Below, piece by piece: positions 1 to 5,620 of a stretch of 7,682 bases of DNA. The notes beneath the pieces were generated by a model. That model was not told the DNA's origin. It saw only the letters and a list, made by a program, of their open reading frames with translations, and made no database searches. The stretch's first letter is position 1; the number at the start of each line of letters is the position of its first letter. Source of the stretch: an uncultured Synechococcus sp. (lineage in GTDB: Bacteria; Cyanobacteriota; Cyanobacteriia; PCC-6307; Cyanobiaceae); the NCBI GenBank assembly GCA_937930135.1, contig CALGVO010000054.1, positions 1-7,682 on the forward strand, written 5' to 3'. The translations under genes and the position numbers were made by a program.

Positions 1-26
1 TGAACGCCATCACGCCAAGAACACCC

Positions 27-752
27 ATGGATTCCCGCTTCCGCGTCGATCTGATTGCTGCCACCCCCAACCCGCAGCAATGCGTGTATGCCGGCATGCA
101 TCAGGACTACAGCGAGGGCTTCGTAGCCGCTGATCGCGACAACTGGCCGGATGAAACCCGGGCCGGAGAAATCTGCGTGAAACGGCTCCTGGCGGGTGAA
201 AGGGGCCATTACGGCCCGCTCGAACATGCCCAGATCGTGCTCAATGTGGGCTGGTTTCCCCATTCGGTGATGCAGCAGGCCCGGACCCATCGGGTTGGCG
301 TGAGCTTCGATGTGCAGTCGATGCGTTACACCGGTGATCGCATTTGCAAAGCCGCCAACGGCGAACTGCCGCTGGAGGAGGTGTTTTACCTCAGGCCGGT
401 GGGGGATTACAGCGACCGCCAGGGCAAAAAGTATCACTACAGTGCAGAACTGCGCCAACAGGATCTGGAGCTCTGCCAACAGGCCGCTGCCCGCTACCGG
501 GATCTACTCCAGGCAGGCTTCGCCGAGGAACACGCCCGGGGCATTCTGCCCTTTGATTACCGCCAGCACTTTGTGGTGAGCTTCAGCTTGCGCGCCTTTC
601 TGCACTTCATGGATCTACGCGCCAAGCTCGACGCCCAACAGGAAATCCGCGAACTGTGCGATCTGCTCTGGCCGCATCTCCAGCAATGGGCACCGGCATT
701 TGCCAATTGGTATGAAAAGAGCCGCTTGCACAAAGCCAAGCTGGCGCCGTAG
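27..752 (+). CDS. thyX: FAD-dependent thymidylate synthase ThyX
   Basis: ThyX makes dTMP from dUMP using methylenetetrahydrofolate, with FAD and NADPH as redox partners. The 241-residue protein has the family's N-terminal GHYGPLEH block (about residues 60-67, matching the usual H-x-S-x-LEH). The flavin/dUMP signature is at residues 86-101 (RTHRVGVSFDVQSMRY). The C-terminal block around residues 166-210 contains LPFDYRQHF, FLHFMDLR and AQQEIREL. The signature differs from the textbook RHR-x7-S: a Thr splits R-H-R, and eight residues rather than seven separate Arg89 from Ser98. I believe this form is usual in marine cyanobacteria. The ATG at 27 gives a normal N-terminus; there is no clear Shine-Dalgarno sequence, and only 26 bases precede it in the window. 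The stop codon lies one base from the stop of convergent dcd, which acts upstream in the same pathway. Confidence 0.95.
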   Translation: MDSRFRVDLIAATPNPQQCVYAGMHQDYSEGFVAADRDNWPDETRAGEICVKRLLAGERGHYGPLEHAQIVLNVGWFPHSVMQQARTHRVGVSFDVQSMRYTGDRICKAANGELPLEEVFYLRPVGDYSDRQGKKYHYSAELRQQDLELCQQAAARYRDLLQAGFAEEHARGILPFDYRQHFVVSFSLRAFLHFMDLRAKLDAQQEIRELCDLLWPHLQQWAPAFANWYEKSRLHKAKLAP

Positions 753-753
753 A

Positions 754-1347
754 TCAAACCTTCGCCAGCGTCACCCGTTCCGGTTGATGCTGGTATTTGC
801 CCTGGCGGTCGCTGTAGGTGGTGCCGCAGGGATCACCCTCAAAAAAGAGCAGCTGGCAGATGCCTTCGTTGGCATAAATGCGGCAATCAGCACCGGAGCT
901 GTTGCTGAACTCCAGTGTGAGATGCCCTTCCCAGCTCGCTTCCGCTGGCGTGGTGTTCACGATGATGCCTAGGCGGGCATAGGTGCTCTTGCCAAGGCAG
1001 ATCACCGTGATATTGGCTGGCACCTTCATCTTTTCCAGGGCCACACCCAAGCCATAGGAGTGGGCCGGAAGGATGAAGTAATCGCCATCCTCATCGTGAT
1101 GCAGCTCCGTGGGCTCCAGGTTGGCCGGATTGAACCGCTTCGGGTTCATCACCGTGCCCGGCACATGCTTGAAGATCAGGAATTCCCGTGGCGACAGGCG
1201 GAGGTCGTAGCCATACGACGAACATCCGTAACTGAGCACCGGGCGCTGCTTCTGATCCGGCTCCAGATGACGAACCAGACCCACCTGGAAGGGCTCCAGC
1301 ATGCCGGCCTGCGCCTGTTCGGTGATCCAGCGATCGTTCTTGAGCAT
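754..1347 (-). CDS. dcd: dCTP deaminase
   Basis: Dcd deaminates dCTP to dUTP, the main source of dUMP for thymidylate synthesis; it is a cytosolic trimer of the dUTPase fold. The 197-residue length fits the family (E. coli Dcd is 193). Visible motifs are the N-terminal SYGYDLRL (residues 44-51), GKSTYARLG (119-127, with the Ser and Arg that line the active site), and ASWEGHLTLEFSN (137-149), in which Glu146 aligns with the catalytic Glu138 of the E. coli enzyme. The start overlaps the stop of the upstream CobO-like gene by one base (TGATG), and a GAGG sits six bases before the ATG (1354-1357), so translation is probably coupled. From sequence alone a bifunctional deaminase/dUTPase cannot be fully excluded. 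The gene ends one base from the end of convergent thyX. Confidence 0.94.
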   Translation of the reverse strand: MLKNDRWITEQAQAGMLEPFQVGLVRHLEPDQKQRPVLSYGCSSYGYDLRLSPREFLIFKHVPGTVMNPKRFNPANLEPTELHHDEDGDYFILPAHSYGLGVALEKMKVPANITVICLGKSTYARLGIIVNTTPAEASWEGHLTLEFSNSSGADCRIYANEGICQLLFFEGDPCGTTYSDRQGKYQHQPERVTLAKV

Positions 1348-1955
1348 CAGAAGCCTCGGCGAAGTTCCGTGACCTGATCGGCCAGCCCCATCAGAAACTC
1401 GGGGATCGCCGGCCCGGTGACAATGACATCCACCGAGCCCGGACGGCGCTGCAGCGCGGCCTGTACCTCCTCCTCCTTCAGATAGCCCAGGGCAATCGCC
1501 AGACCCAGCTCATCGAGCACGAGCTGATCCAATTCGGCCGCCAGCAGGCTGTCGCGACACACCTGCCAGAGCGCTTCCACCGCGTTCTTCACCGCAGGCT
1601 GCTGGCTCTCAGCCGGCTCACCCAGACAACCAGGCACGGCTGGACGCAACCAATCCAGCCGTCCACAGAGACTGAGGCGACGCTCCGGACCCTGGTCGAC
1701 GCCCCCCTTGAGAAACTGCACCACCATCACCCGGCTGCCAAGACCGGCGGCGCGCAGCGCCTGGCTGAACACCGTGGAAAAGCTGCCGCGATAAGGGGCC
1801 GTGTGCACCTGCAGCTGACCCTCCGGTGCCACCAGATGCAGGGGTGGCCGCGGCGGCACAGGTGGCAAGGGCCGCAGGCCAGCACGCTCCAGGGCCCGGC
1901 GCTCGACGCTGCGCGGGTCCAGGGGGCGATGACTGGAACTCAGGCTGGCGGTCAT
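1347..1955 (-). CDS. CobO/BtuR-family P-loop-like protein with a degenerate Walker A
   Basis: This 202-residue protein has the frame of cob(I)yrinic acid a,c-diamide adenosyltransferases (CobO/BtuR/CobA), which adenosylate corrinoids during B12 synthesis. Family blocks are RAAGLGSRVMVVQFLKGG (about residues 68-85), LDQLVLDELGLAIALGYL (142-159, Walker-B-like) and VDVIVTGPAIPEFLMGLADQVTEL (about 175-198). The ATP-binding loop is not intact: where family members have G-x-G-K-G-K-T-T, this protein reads APYRGSFST (53-61), with no Lys-Thr pair. The Arg after TG in the last block (usually TGR) is Pro. A proline- and arginine-rich N-terminal extension (about 45 residues) comes first. Corrinoid adenosylation by the usual mechanism is therefore doubtful; it may be a repurposed paralog, although databases probably label it cobO. 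ATG at 1955 is chosen; GTG at 1964 in frame would add three residues. Neither has a good ribosome site. The stop overlaps the dcd start by one base. Confidence 0.75.
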   Translation of the reverse strand: MTASLSSSHRPLDPRSVERRALERAGLRPLPPVPPRPPLHLVAPEGQLQVHTAPYRGSFSTVFSQALRAAGLGSRVMVVQFLKGGVDQGPERRLSLCGRLDWLRPAVPGCLGEPAESQQPAVKNAVEALWQVCRDSLLAAELDQLVLDELGLAIALGYLKEEEVQAALQRRPGSVDVIVTGPAIPEFLMGLADQVTELRRGF

Positions 1956-1991
1956 GGCGTTCACACGGCCGCACCCGGCCTTCAGAATTCG

Positions 1992-2019
1992 AATCTAGCG
2001 CCGGAAGCGCGGCACACAA
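1992..2019 (-). promoter_or_regulatory. possible promoter of the CobO-like gene and dcd
   Basis: On the minus strand, TTGTGT (2019-2014) and TAGATT (1997-1992) are separated by 16 bases. TAGATT matches the sigma-70 -10 consensus at four of six positions; the -35 match is poor. The predicted start near 1985 would give a leader of about 30 bases. The site lies in the only AT-rich patch of the intergenic region and overlaps the 8-bp palindrome ATTCGAAT (1987-1994). The assignment rests on position and weak consensus only. Confidence 0.3.
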
Positions 2020-2027
2020 GCCGACTG

Positions 2028-2043
2028 ACACCATCCATGGTGT
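2028..2043. promoter_or_regulatory. palindrome in the divergent CobO-like/rph region, possible operator
   Basis: ACACCAT-CC-ATGGTGT is a perfect inverted repeat with 7-base arms and a 2-base centre. It lies between the divergently transcribed CobO-like gene and rph. It could bind a dimeric regulator of either gene. No known regulator's consensus is recognised. Confidence 0.3.
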
Positions 2044-2072
2044 GTGCCCTGGTGATGGTGTGCGCCCCCTGG
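2037..2072. repeat. two-copy imperfect tandem repeat upstream of rph
   Basis: ATGGTGTGTGCCCTGG (2037-2052) is followed by ATGGTGTGCGCCCCCTGG (2055-2072), which differs by one substitution and two inserted C bases. The repeat starts are 18 bases apart. The first copy also forms the right arm of the palindrome at 2028-2043. It may be a simple local duplication or a pair of protein-binding sites. Confidence 0.5.
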
Positions 2073-2116
2073 CAACGGTTGAGCTGTCAGGCTCAGGTGC
2101 ATACCGCCGTGCCTCG

Positions 2117-2857
2117 ATGTCCAACCAGGTCTCCACAAGGGGCGATGGCCGCTCGCCCAGCGACCTGAGGCCTGTCGCGATCGAATGGGATCCGATGGGC
2201 TTTGCCCTCAGCTCCGTGCTGATGCGCAGCGGGCGCACGGCCGTGCTCTGCAGCATTAGCCATGAAGCCGCCGTCCCCCGCTGGCGCATGGGCAGTGGCA
2301 AAGGCTGGCTCAGTGCCGAATACCGCCTGCTGCCCGGGTCAACGCCCGAGCGGCAGAAGCGAGAACTGCTGAAACTCTCCGGCCGCACCCAGGAGATCCA
2401 GCGGCTGATCGGCCGCAGCCTCAGGGCTTGCCTCGACATGGAGGCCCTGGGGGAGAACACCCTGCTGGTCGACTGCGATGTGATCCAGGCCGATGCCGGC
2501 ACCCGCACAGCCGCGATCACCGGCGCCTGGGTGGCGCTGCAACGGGCCTGCGAGCGCCTGGTGGAGCGAGGCAGCCTCAGTCACAACCCCGTGCGCGACC
2601 AGGTGGCCGCCGTCTCGGTGGGGCTGATCGGTGGAGAGGCGCTGCTCGACCTCAACTACAGCGAAGACAGTCAGGCCGATGTGGATCTGAATGTGGTGAT
2701 GGATGGCAGCGGCCTCCTACTGGAACTGCAGGGCACCGCCGAAGGTGCCCCCTTCAGCCGCAGCGCACTGACGCGCCTGCTCGACCTGGCCGAACCCGGC
2801 CTGACGGCCCTGATGGCGGCGCAGCAGCGGGCCCTGGCACCGGAGTCGCGCCCCTGA
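2117..2857 (+). CDS. rph: ribonuclease PH
   Basis: RNase PH trims the 3' ends of tRNA precursors by phosphorolysis, using phosphate and releasing nucleoside diphosphates; it is a hexameric ring in the cytosol. The 246-residue protein shows GDGRSPSDLRP at the N-terminus (9-19), VPRWRMGSGKGWLSAEYRLLP (53-73), GRTQEIQRLIGRSLR (89-103, with the phosphate-binding Arg90) and QADAGTRTAAITGA (124-137). It also has EDSQADVDLNVVM (183-195), whose Asp184 and Asp190 match the catalytic acidic residues, and ELQGTAEGAPFS (203-214). Compared with many bacteria, the stretch before GRTQE is short and reads LLKLS. The frame is open upstream to 1826, but ATG at 2117 gives the normal family N-terminus, and the extra upstream residues would overlap the CobO-like gene. 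No Shine-Dalgarno sequence is visible. ntcA follows after 78 bases on the same strand. Confidence 0.94.
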   Translation: MSNQVSTRGDGRSPSDLRPVAIEWDPMGFALSSVLMRSGRTAVLCSISHEAAVPRWRMGSGKGWLSAEYRLLPGSTPERQKRELLKLSGRTQEIQRLIGRSLRACLDMEALGENTLLVDCDVIQADAGTRTAAITGAWVALQRACERLVERGSLSHNPVRDQVAAVSVGLIGGEALLDLNYSEDSQADVDLNVVMDGSGLLLELQGTAEGAPFSRSALTRLLDLAEPGLTALMAAQQRALAPESRP

Positions 2858-2872
2858 GCAACGCCGGATTTC

Positions 2873-2914
2873 GTGTGGGTTGCTACAAGGTGGAGCCAGG
2901 GCCATCCGTAGCGT
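2873..2914 (+). promoter_or_regulatory. candidate NtcA-activated promoter of ntcA (autoregulation)
   Basis: GTG (2873-2875), eight bases, then TAC (2884-2886) differ by one base from the NtcA consensus GTA-N8-TAC. After 22 bases comes TAGCGT (2909-2914), matching the -10 form TAN3T used at NtcA-activated promoters. A start about seven bases after the -10, near 2921, puts the site's centre at about -41.5, the usual class II position, and gives a 15-base leader to the ntcA ATG. Autoregulation of ntcA is known in cyanobacteria; this particular site is inferred from sequence. Confidence 0.5.
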
Positions 2915-2935
2915 CCAGCCACCTGCAGTGCCGCC

Positions 2936-3679
2936 ATGGTCGGAGCCACCCGCGGCTTCAGCCGTTACTCACCCCAGCCCGCTCCAGCCACCAGTGGCGG
3001 CGGCACCACCCTGACGAACACGGCCACGGCCCATACTCCCACCCTCCTGGAGGTGATCCGCGATCTGGAGGGTGCCAGCACCGAACTGGTGGAACGGGGC
3101 AAAACCATCTTTTTCCCCGGTGATCCCGCCGAGCGGGTGTATCTGATCCGGCGTGGCGCCGTCAGGCTGTCCCGGGTTTACGAATCCGGGGAGGAGATCA
3201 CCGTGGCGCTGCTACGGGAAAACAGTCTCTTTGGGGTGTTGTCACTACTCACCGGCCATCGCTCCGATCGCTTCTATCACGCCGTGGCCTTCACCCGCGT
3301 CGAGATGGTCACGGCGCCCGCAGCTTCCGTGCGCCAGGCGATCGAAGCCGACACCGGCGTGGGCCTGTTGCTGCTGCAAGGACTCTCAAGCCGCATCCTG
3401 CAGACCGAAACGATGATCGAAACGCTCACTCACCGCGACATGTCGTCGCGACTGGTGAGTTTTCTGCTCGTGCTCTGCCGCGATTTCGGCATCCCCGGCA
3501 CCCAGGGCATCACCATCGACCTGCGGCTCTCCCATCAATCGATCGCCGAAGCGATCGGATCCACCCGCGTCACCATCACCCGACTGCTCGGGGATCTGCG
3601 CAATGCGGGGCTTGTGGAAATCGATCGCAAGAAGATCACCGTGCTCGATCCGATCGCCCTCGCCAAACGTTTCAGCTGA
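2936..3679 (+). CDS. ntcA: global nitrogen regulator NtcA (CRP family)
   Basis: NtcA is a dimeric CRP-type regulator that binds 2-oxoglutarate and activates nitrogen-assimilation genes when nitrogen is short. The 247-residue protein has a cyclic-nucleotide-type beta-roll (about 37-140), a long dimer helix (about 141-180) and a winged helix-turn-helix (about 190-238, recognition helix TRVTITRLLGDL at 210-221). Residues known to bind 2-oxoglutarate or link the dimer in well-studied NtcA proteins are kept at an offset of 24: FGVL (99-102), Arg112, Arg153 and Glu158. The protein is longer than the usual 222-223 residues because of a Gly/Ser/Thr-rich N-terminal tail (residues 1-36). ATG at 2936 is chosen because MVGATRGFSRYSP resembles other picocyanobacterial NtcA starts. 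No Shine-Dalgarno sequence is evident. A candidate NtcA-dependent promoter lies just upstream. Confidence 0.97.
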   Translation: MVGATRGFSRYSPQPAPATSGGGTTLTNTATAHTPTLLEVIRDLEGASTELVERGKTIFFPGDPAERVYLIRRGAVRLSRVYESGEEITVALLRENSLFGVLSLLTGHRSDRFYHAVAFTRVEMVTAPAASVRQAIEADTGVGLLLLQGLSSRILQTETMIETLTHRDMSSRLVSFLLVLCRDFGIPGTQGITIDLRLSHQSIAEAIGSTRVTITRLLGDLRNAGLVEIDRKKITVLDPIALAKRFS

Positions 3680-3688
3680 GCCTTCCGC

Positions 3689-3724
3689 GGGGGACAATGA
3701 CTTCCGGTCGGCCCGTCGTCCCCC
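3689..3724 (+). terminator. GC-rich hairpin after ntcA, possible attenuator or weak terminator
   Basis: GGGGGAC (3689-3695) pairs perfectly with GTCCCCC (3718-3724). Inside, GAC (3699-3701) can pair with GTC (3715-3717) across a small AAT bulge, leaving a 13-base loop. The hairpin starts ten bases after the ntcA stop and ends 18 bases before the next gene's GTG. No T-run follows, so it is not a classic rho-independent terminator. It could instead protect the ntcA 3' end or limit read-through into the DUF3084 gene. Confidence 0.4.
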
Positions 3725-3742
3725 TTCACCGCCCTTGGATTC

Positions 3743-4954
3743 GTGACCGGCTGGCTGTTGATCCTGATGCTGCTCGTGCTCGGTGGCGTGCTCGCCACCC
3801 TGGGCGATCGGCTCGGCTCCAAAGTTGGCAAGGCCCGGCTGAGCCTGATGGGGTTGCGGCCGCGCCGCACCGCCGTGCTGATCACCGTGCTCACGGGAAG
3901 CCTGATTTCAGCGCTGTCGCTCGGACTGCTGCTGCTGGTGAGTCGGCAGCTGCGGGTGGGGCTGTTTGAACTGAACGCCCTGCAGACCAAGCTCAACGAA
4001 AGCCGCAATGCCCTGAAAGCGAGTCGGCAGGCCCAGAAGAAAGCGAGCCGTGAACTGATTCAGGCCCAGGCCGAACGCAAGCGTGCCAGCAAGGATCTTG
4101 CCGATGCCAAAGCCAAGGCCGAAACCCTCCGCCAGGCGCTGGTGCCTCTGCAGCAACAACGCCAGGAACTGGAAGCGGAACGAGCTCGACTCAGCCGCGA
4201 CGTAAAAGCGCGCGATGCCGAGATCCGACGCACGGAAGCCGAGCTGGCCAAGGTGCGCGATCGCATTCGCAGCGGCGAGGCGGAACTGCGCCAACTGGAG
4301 AAGAATGTGTTGGCCCTGCGGCGGGGCAGCGTGGTGCTCAGCAGCGGCGAACCCCTGGCCACGGTCACCCTGCGGCTCGACAATCCCGGGCAAGCCAAAC
4401 AAGTGATCGACCAGATGCTTCGTGAGGCCAACCTTCAGGCCTACCAGCGCGTATTGCCGGGAGAGAAGGCCGATCGGCAGATTCTGCTGGTGCCACGCAA
4501 CGACATCGAACGGCTCGAACAGGTCATTCGCCAACCTGGCACCTGGGTGGTGAACATCCGCTCCGCCGCCAATGTGCTGCTCGGCGAAACAGTGGTCTAT
4601 GCCATTCCTGAAGTGCGTCCGAACACCCAGGTGGTGAACACGGGCGATGTGCTGGCGCGCACCACGATCGAACGCAACGAGACCGACAACGAAGCGGTGC
4701 GCAACCGCTTGAATTTGCTCCTGGCCTCCGCCCTTGCTGAAGCCCAACGGCGGGGGTCCCTCAGCCAGGGCCTGCAGTTCGACGCCAATCGCCTCAACAG
4801 CCTCGGGCAGCAGCTGCTGGAGCGAGCCCCTTCCCGCATCGAGCTGGAGGTGGTGACCCTGCGCAGCAGTGACACCGCCGATCCCGTGGCTGTGGAACTG
4901 CGGGCCGTCGGCGACATCCCCTCCAACACACCAGCTGGCGCCCCCACCCCCTGA
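3743..4954 (+). CDS. DUF3084 family membrane-anchored coiled-coil protein
   Basis: The function is unknown; I recognise the family as DUF3084, conserved in cyanobacteria. The 403-residue protein begins with two hydrophobic helices (about 2-20 and 43-67), joined by a basic loop containing LGDRLGSKVGKARLSLMGLRPRR, probably cytosolic by the positive-inside rule. A long charged coiled coil rich in Lys, Arg, Glu and Ala follows (about 75-195). A globular C-terminal region (about 196-390) contains SSGEPLATVTLRLDNPG and GTWVVNIRSAANVLLGE, with a short Pro/Ala tail. The start is GTG at 3743: the frame is closed by a TGA at 3698 and no ATG lies between. The stop overlaps the next gene's ATG by one base (TGATG), so the two are likely co-translated. 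A scaffold or membrane tether is possible, but nothing in the sequence proves it. Confidence 0.88.
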   Translation: MTGWLLILMLLVLGGVLATLGDRLGSKVGKARLSLMGLRPRRTAVLITVLTGSLISALSLGLLLLVSRQLRVGLFELNALQTKLNESRNALKASRQAQKKASRELIQAQAERKRASKDLADAKAKAETLRQALVPLQQQRQELEAERARLSRDVKARDAEIRRTEAELAKVRDRIRSGEAELRQLEKNVLALRRGSVVLSSGEPLATVTLRLDNPGQAKQVIDQMLREANLQAYQRVLPGEKADRQILLVPRNDIERLEQVIRQPGTWVVNIRSAANVLLGETVVYAIPEVRPNTQVVNTGDVLARTTIERNETDNEAVRNRLNLLLASALAEAQRRGSLSQGLQFDANRLNSLGQQLLERAPSRIELEVVTLRSSDTADPVAVELRAVGDIPSNTPAGAPTP

Positions 4955-5385
4955 TGGCACGCCTGCTCGCGATCGACCCGGGACGCAGCAAATGTGGCCT
5001 GGTGCTCTGCGAGCTCAATCGCCGCCGTGTGATCGACGGCCTGGTGCTGCCGGTGGACAGTGTTCTCCACCAGATCCAGCGCTGGAGCGACGAAGAACCG
5101 ATCAGCTCCGTGCTGCTGGGCAACGGCACCGGCAGTGCCGACTGGGAACAACGCCTGCGCCCCCTGCTGCCTGTGGAGCTGGTGGAGGAACGGGGCACCA
5201 CCCTGCGAGCGCGCGCGCGCTACTGGACGCTGCGACCACCGCGGGGCTGGCGCCGGCTGCTCCCCGAAGGCCTGCGCCTGCCGCCGCTCGATCTCGATGC
5301 CTTCGCGGCCCTGGTGATGCTCGAAGATCACCTCGGCGTCACACTCGACTGGCCCGATCCGCTCAGAAACGGGCACGCACCGTGA
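4954..5385 (+). CDS. RuvC/YqgF-like RNase H-fold protein
   Basis: A 143-residue protein of the RNase H-like fold, resembling short RuvC-type resolvases and YqgF, the pre-16S rRNA nuclease. Three acidic residues stand where these families keep their metal-binding triad: Asp8 in LLAIDPGRSKCGLVL, Glu79 in ELVEERGTT, and Asp115 in LDLDAFAALVMLED. GNGTGS (57-62) matches the glycine-rich turn of YqgF-like proteins (usually GLP or GNG). A nuclease role in rRNA or DNA processing is therefore likely, but the substrate is not shown. It starts on the TGATG overlap with the DUF3084 gene. Codons at 5206-5220 contain a (GC)6 run encoding part of RARAR. The last 23 bases overlap the convergent DUF3146 gene. 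Confidence 0.8.
   Translation: MARLLAIDPGRSKCGLVLCELNRRRVIDGLVLPVDSVLHQIQRWSDEEPISSVLLGNGTGSADWEQRLRPLLPVELVEERGTTLRARARYWTLRPPRGWRRLLPEGLRLPPLDLDAFAALVMLEDHLGVTLDWPDPLRNGHAP
5208..5221. repeat. alternating GC run, perfect 14-bp palindrome
   Basis: A(GC)6T is a perfect palindrome of alternating purine and pyrimidine, the kind of sequence that can adopt Z-DNA under supercoiling. It lies inside the RuvC-like gene, where it encodes alternating Arg and Ala, so codon use in GC-rich DNA may explain it fully. Confidence 0.6.
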
Positions 5386-5620
5386 AGGTGTAGTCGCCTC
5401 CCGGTTCCAGGTGGTAATCGGCCTTCACGAGAAAGCGGAGCAGGGCATCCTCAATCAAGGCCCGCCCCAGCGAAGGCTCCACATGCAGTTCACCGCGATC
5501 AAACAACCAGGAGAATTCCCAGGCAAAGCCACCGGCCTGCACCTCGCCCTCCAGGCGCTGCTGCTGAAAACTCTGACGCAGGACCCGGAGATGAGCCGTG
5601 GTGACCGGTAACGCACTCAT
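5363..5620 (-). CDS. DUF3146 family protein
   Basis: A small protein of 85 residues that I recognise as DUF3146, a cyanobacterial family of unknown function. It is soluble, with no signal peptide or membrane segment. It has alternating beta-type stretches (HLRVLRQSF, LEGEVQAGGFAWEFSW, GELHVEPS, DYTFTVRARF) around one helix (GRALIEDALLRFLVKA, about 51-66), which suggests a compact alpha/beta fold. A strong Shine-Dalgarno sequence, GAGGAG (5629-5634), sits eight bases before the ATG, and the start overlaps the pth stop by four bases (ATGA). It is the last gene of the psbH-tatA-pth group. Its 3' end overlaps the convergent RuvC-like gene by 23 bases. A link to translation or RNA is suggested only by its neighbours. 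Confidence 0.82.
   Translation of the reverse strand: MSALPVTTAHLRVLRQSFQQQRLEGEVQAGGFAWEFSWLFDRGELHVEPSLGRALIEDALLRFLVKADYHLEPGGDYTFTVRARF

Noticed and set aside
1..26. Possible end of an upstream gene (TGA at position 1)
   Set aside because: Too little sequence is present to tell whether this is a real stop codon or part of the thyX leader.
838..848. A/T run (CTCAAAAAAGAG) near the 3' end of dcd as a terminator
   Set aside because: It lies inside the dcd coding region, encodes conserved LLFFEG, and lacks a GC-rich stem before it.
2079..2107. TTGAGC-N17-TACCGC as a promoter for rph
   Set aside because: The -10 match is only two of six, and the start would fall about three bases before the ATG, leaving no leader.
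1826..2116. N-terminal extension of RNase PH by 97 residues
   Set aside because: The extra part is Ala/Gly/Arg-rich, overlaps the CobO-like gene on the other strand, and is absent from the family; ATG at 2117 gives the normal start.
1618..2520. Minus-strand frame of 300 codons across rph and the CobO-like gene
   Set aside because: It is antisense to RNase PH and out of frame with the CobO-like protein; low-complexity Ser/Arg/Ala/Pro composition and no motifs.
3908..4960. Long open frame (350 codons) on the minus strand, antisense to the DUF3084 gene
   Set aside because: It has no recognisable domain and a His/Gln/Gly-rich composition typical of the reverse of GC-rich coding DNA. The plus-strand frame has clear membrane helices, a coiled coil and family motifs.
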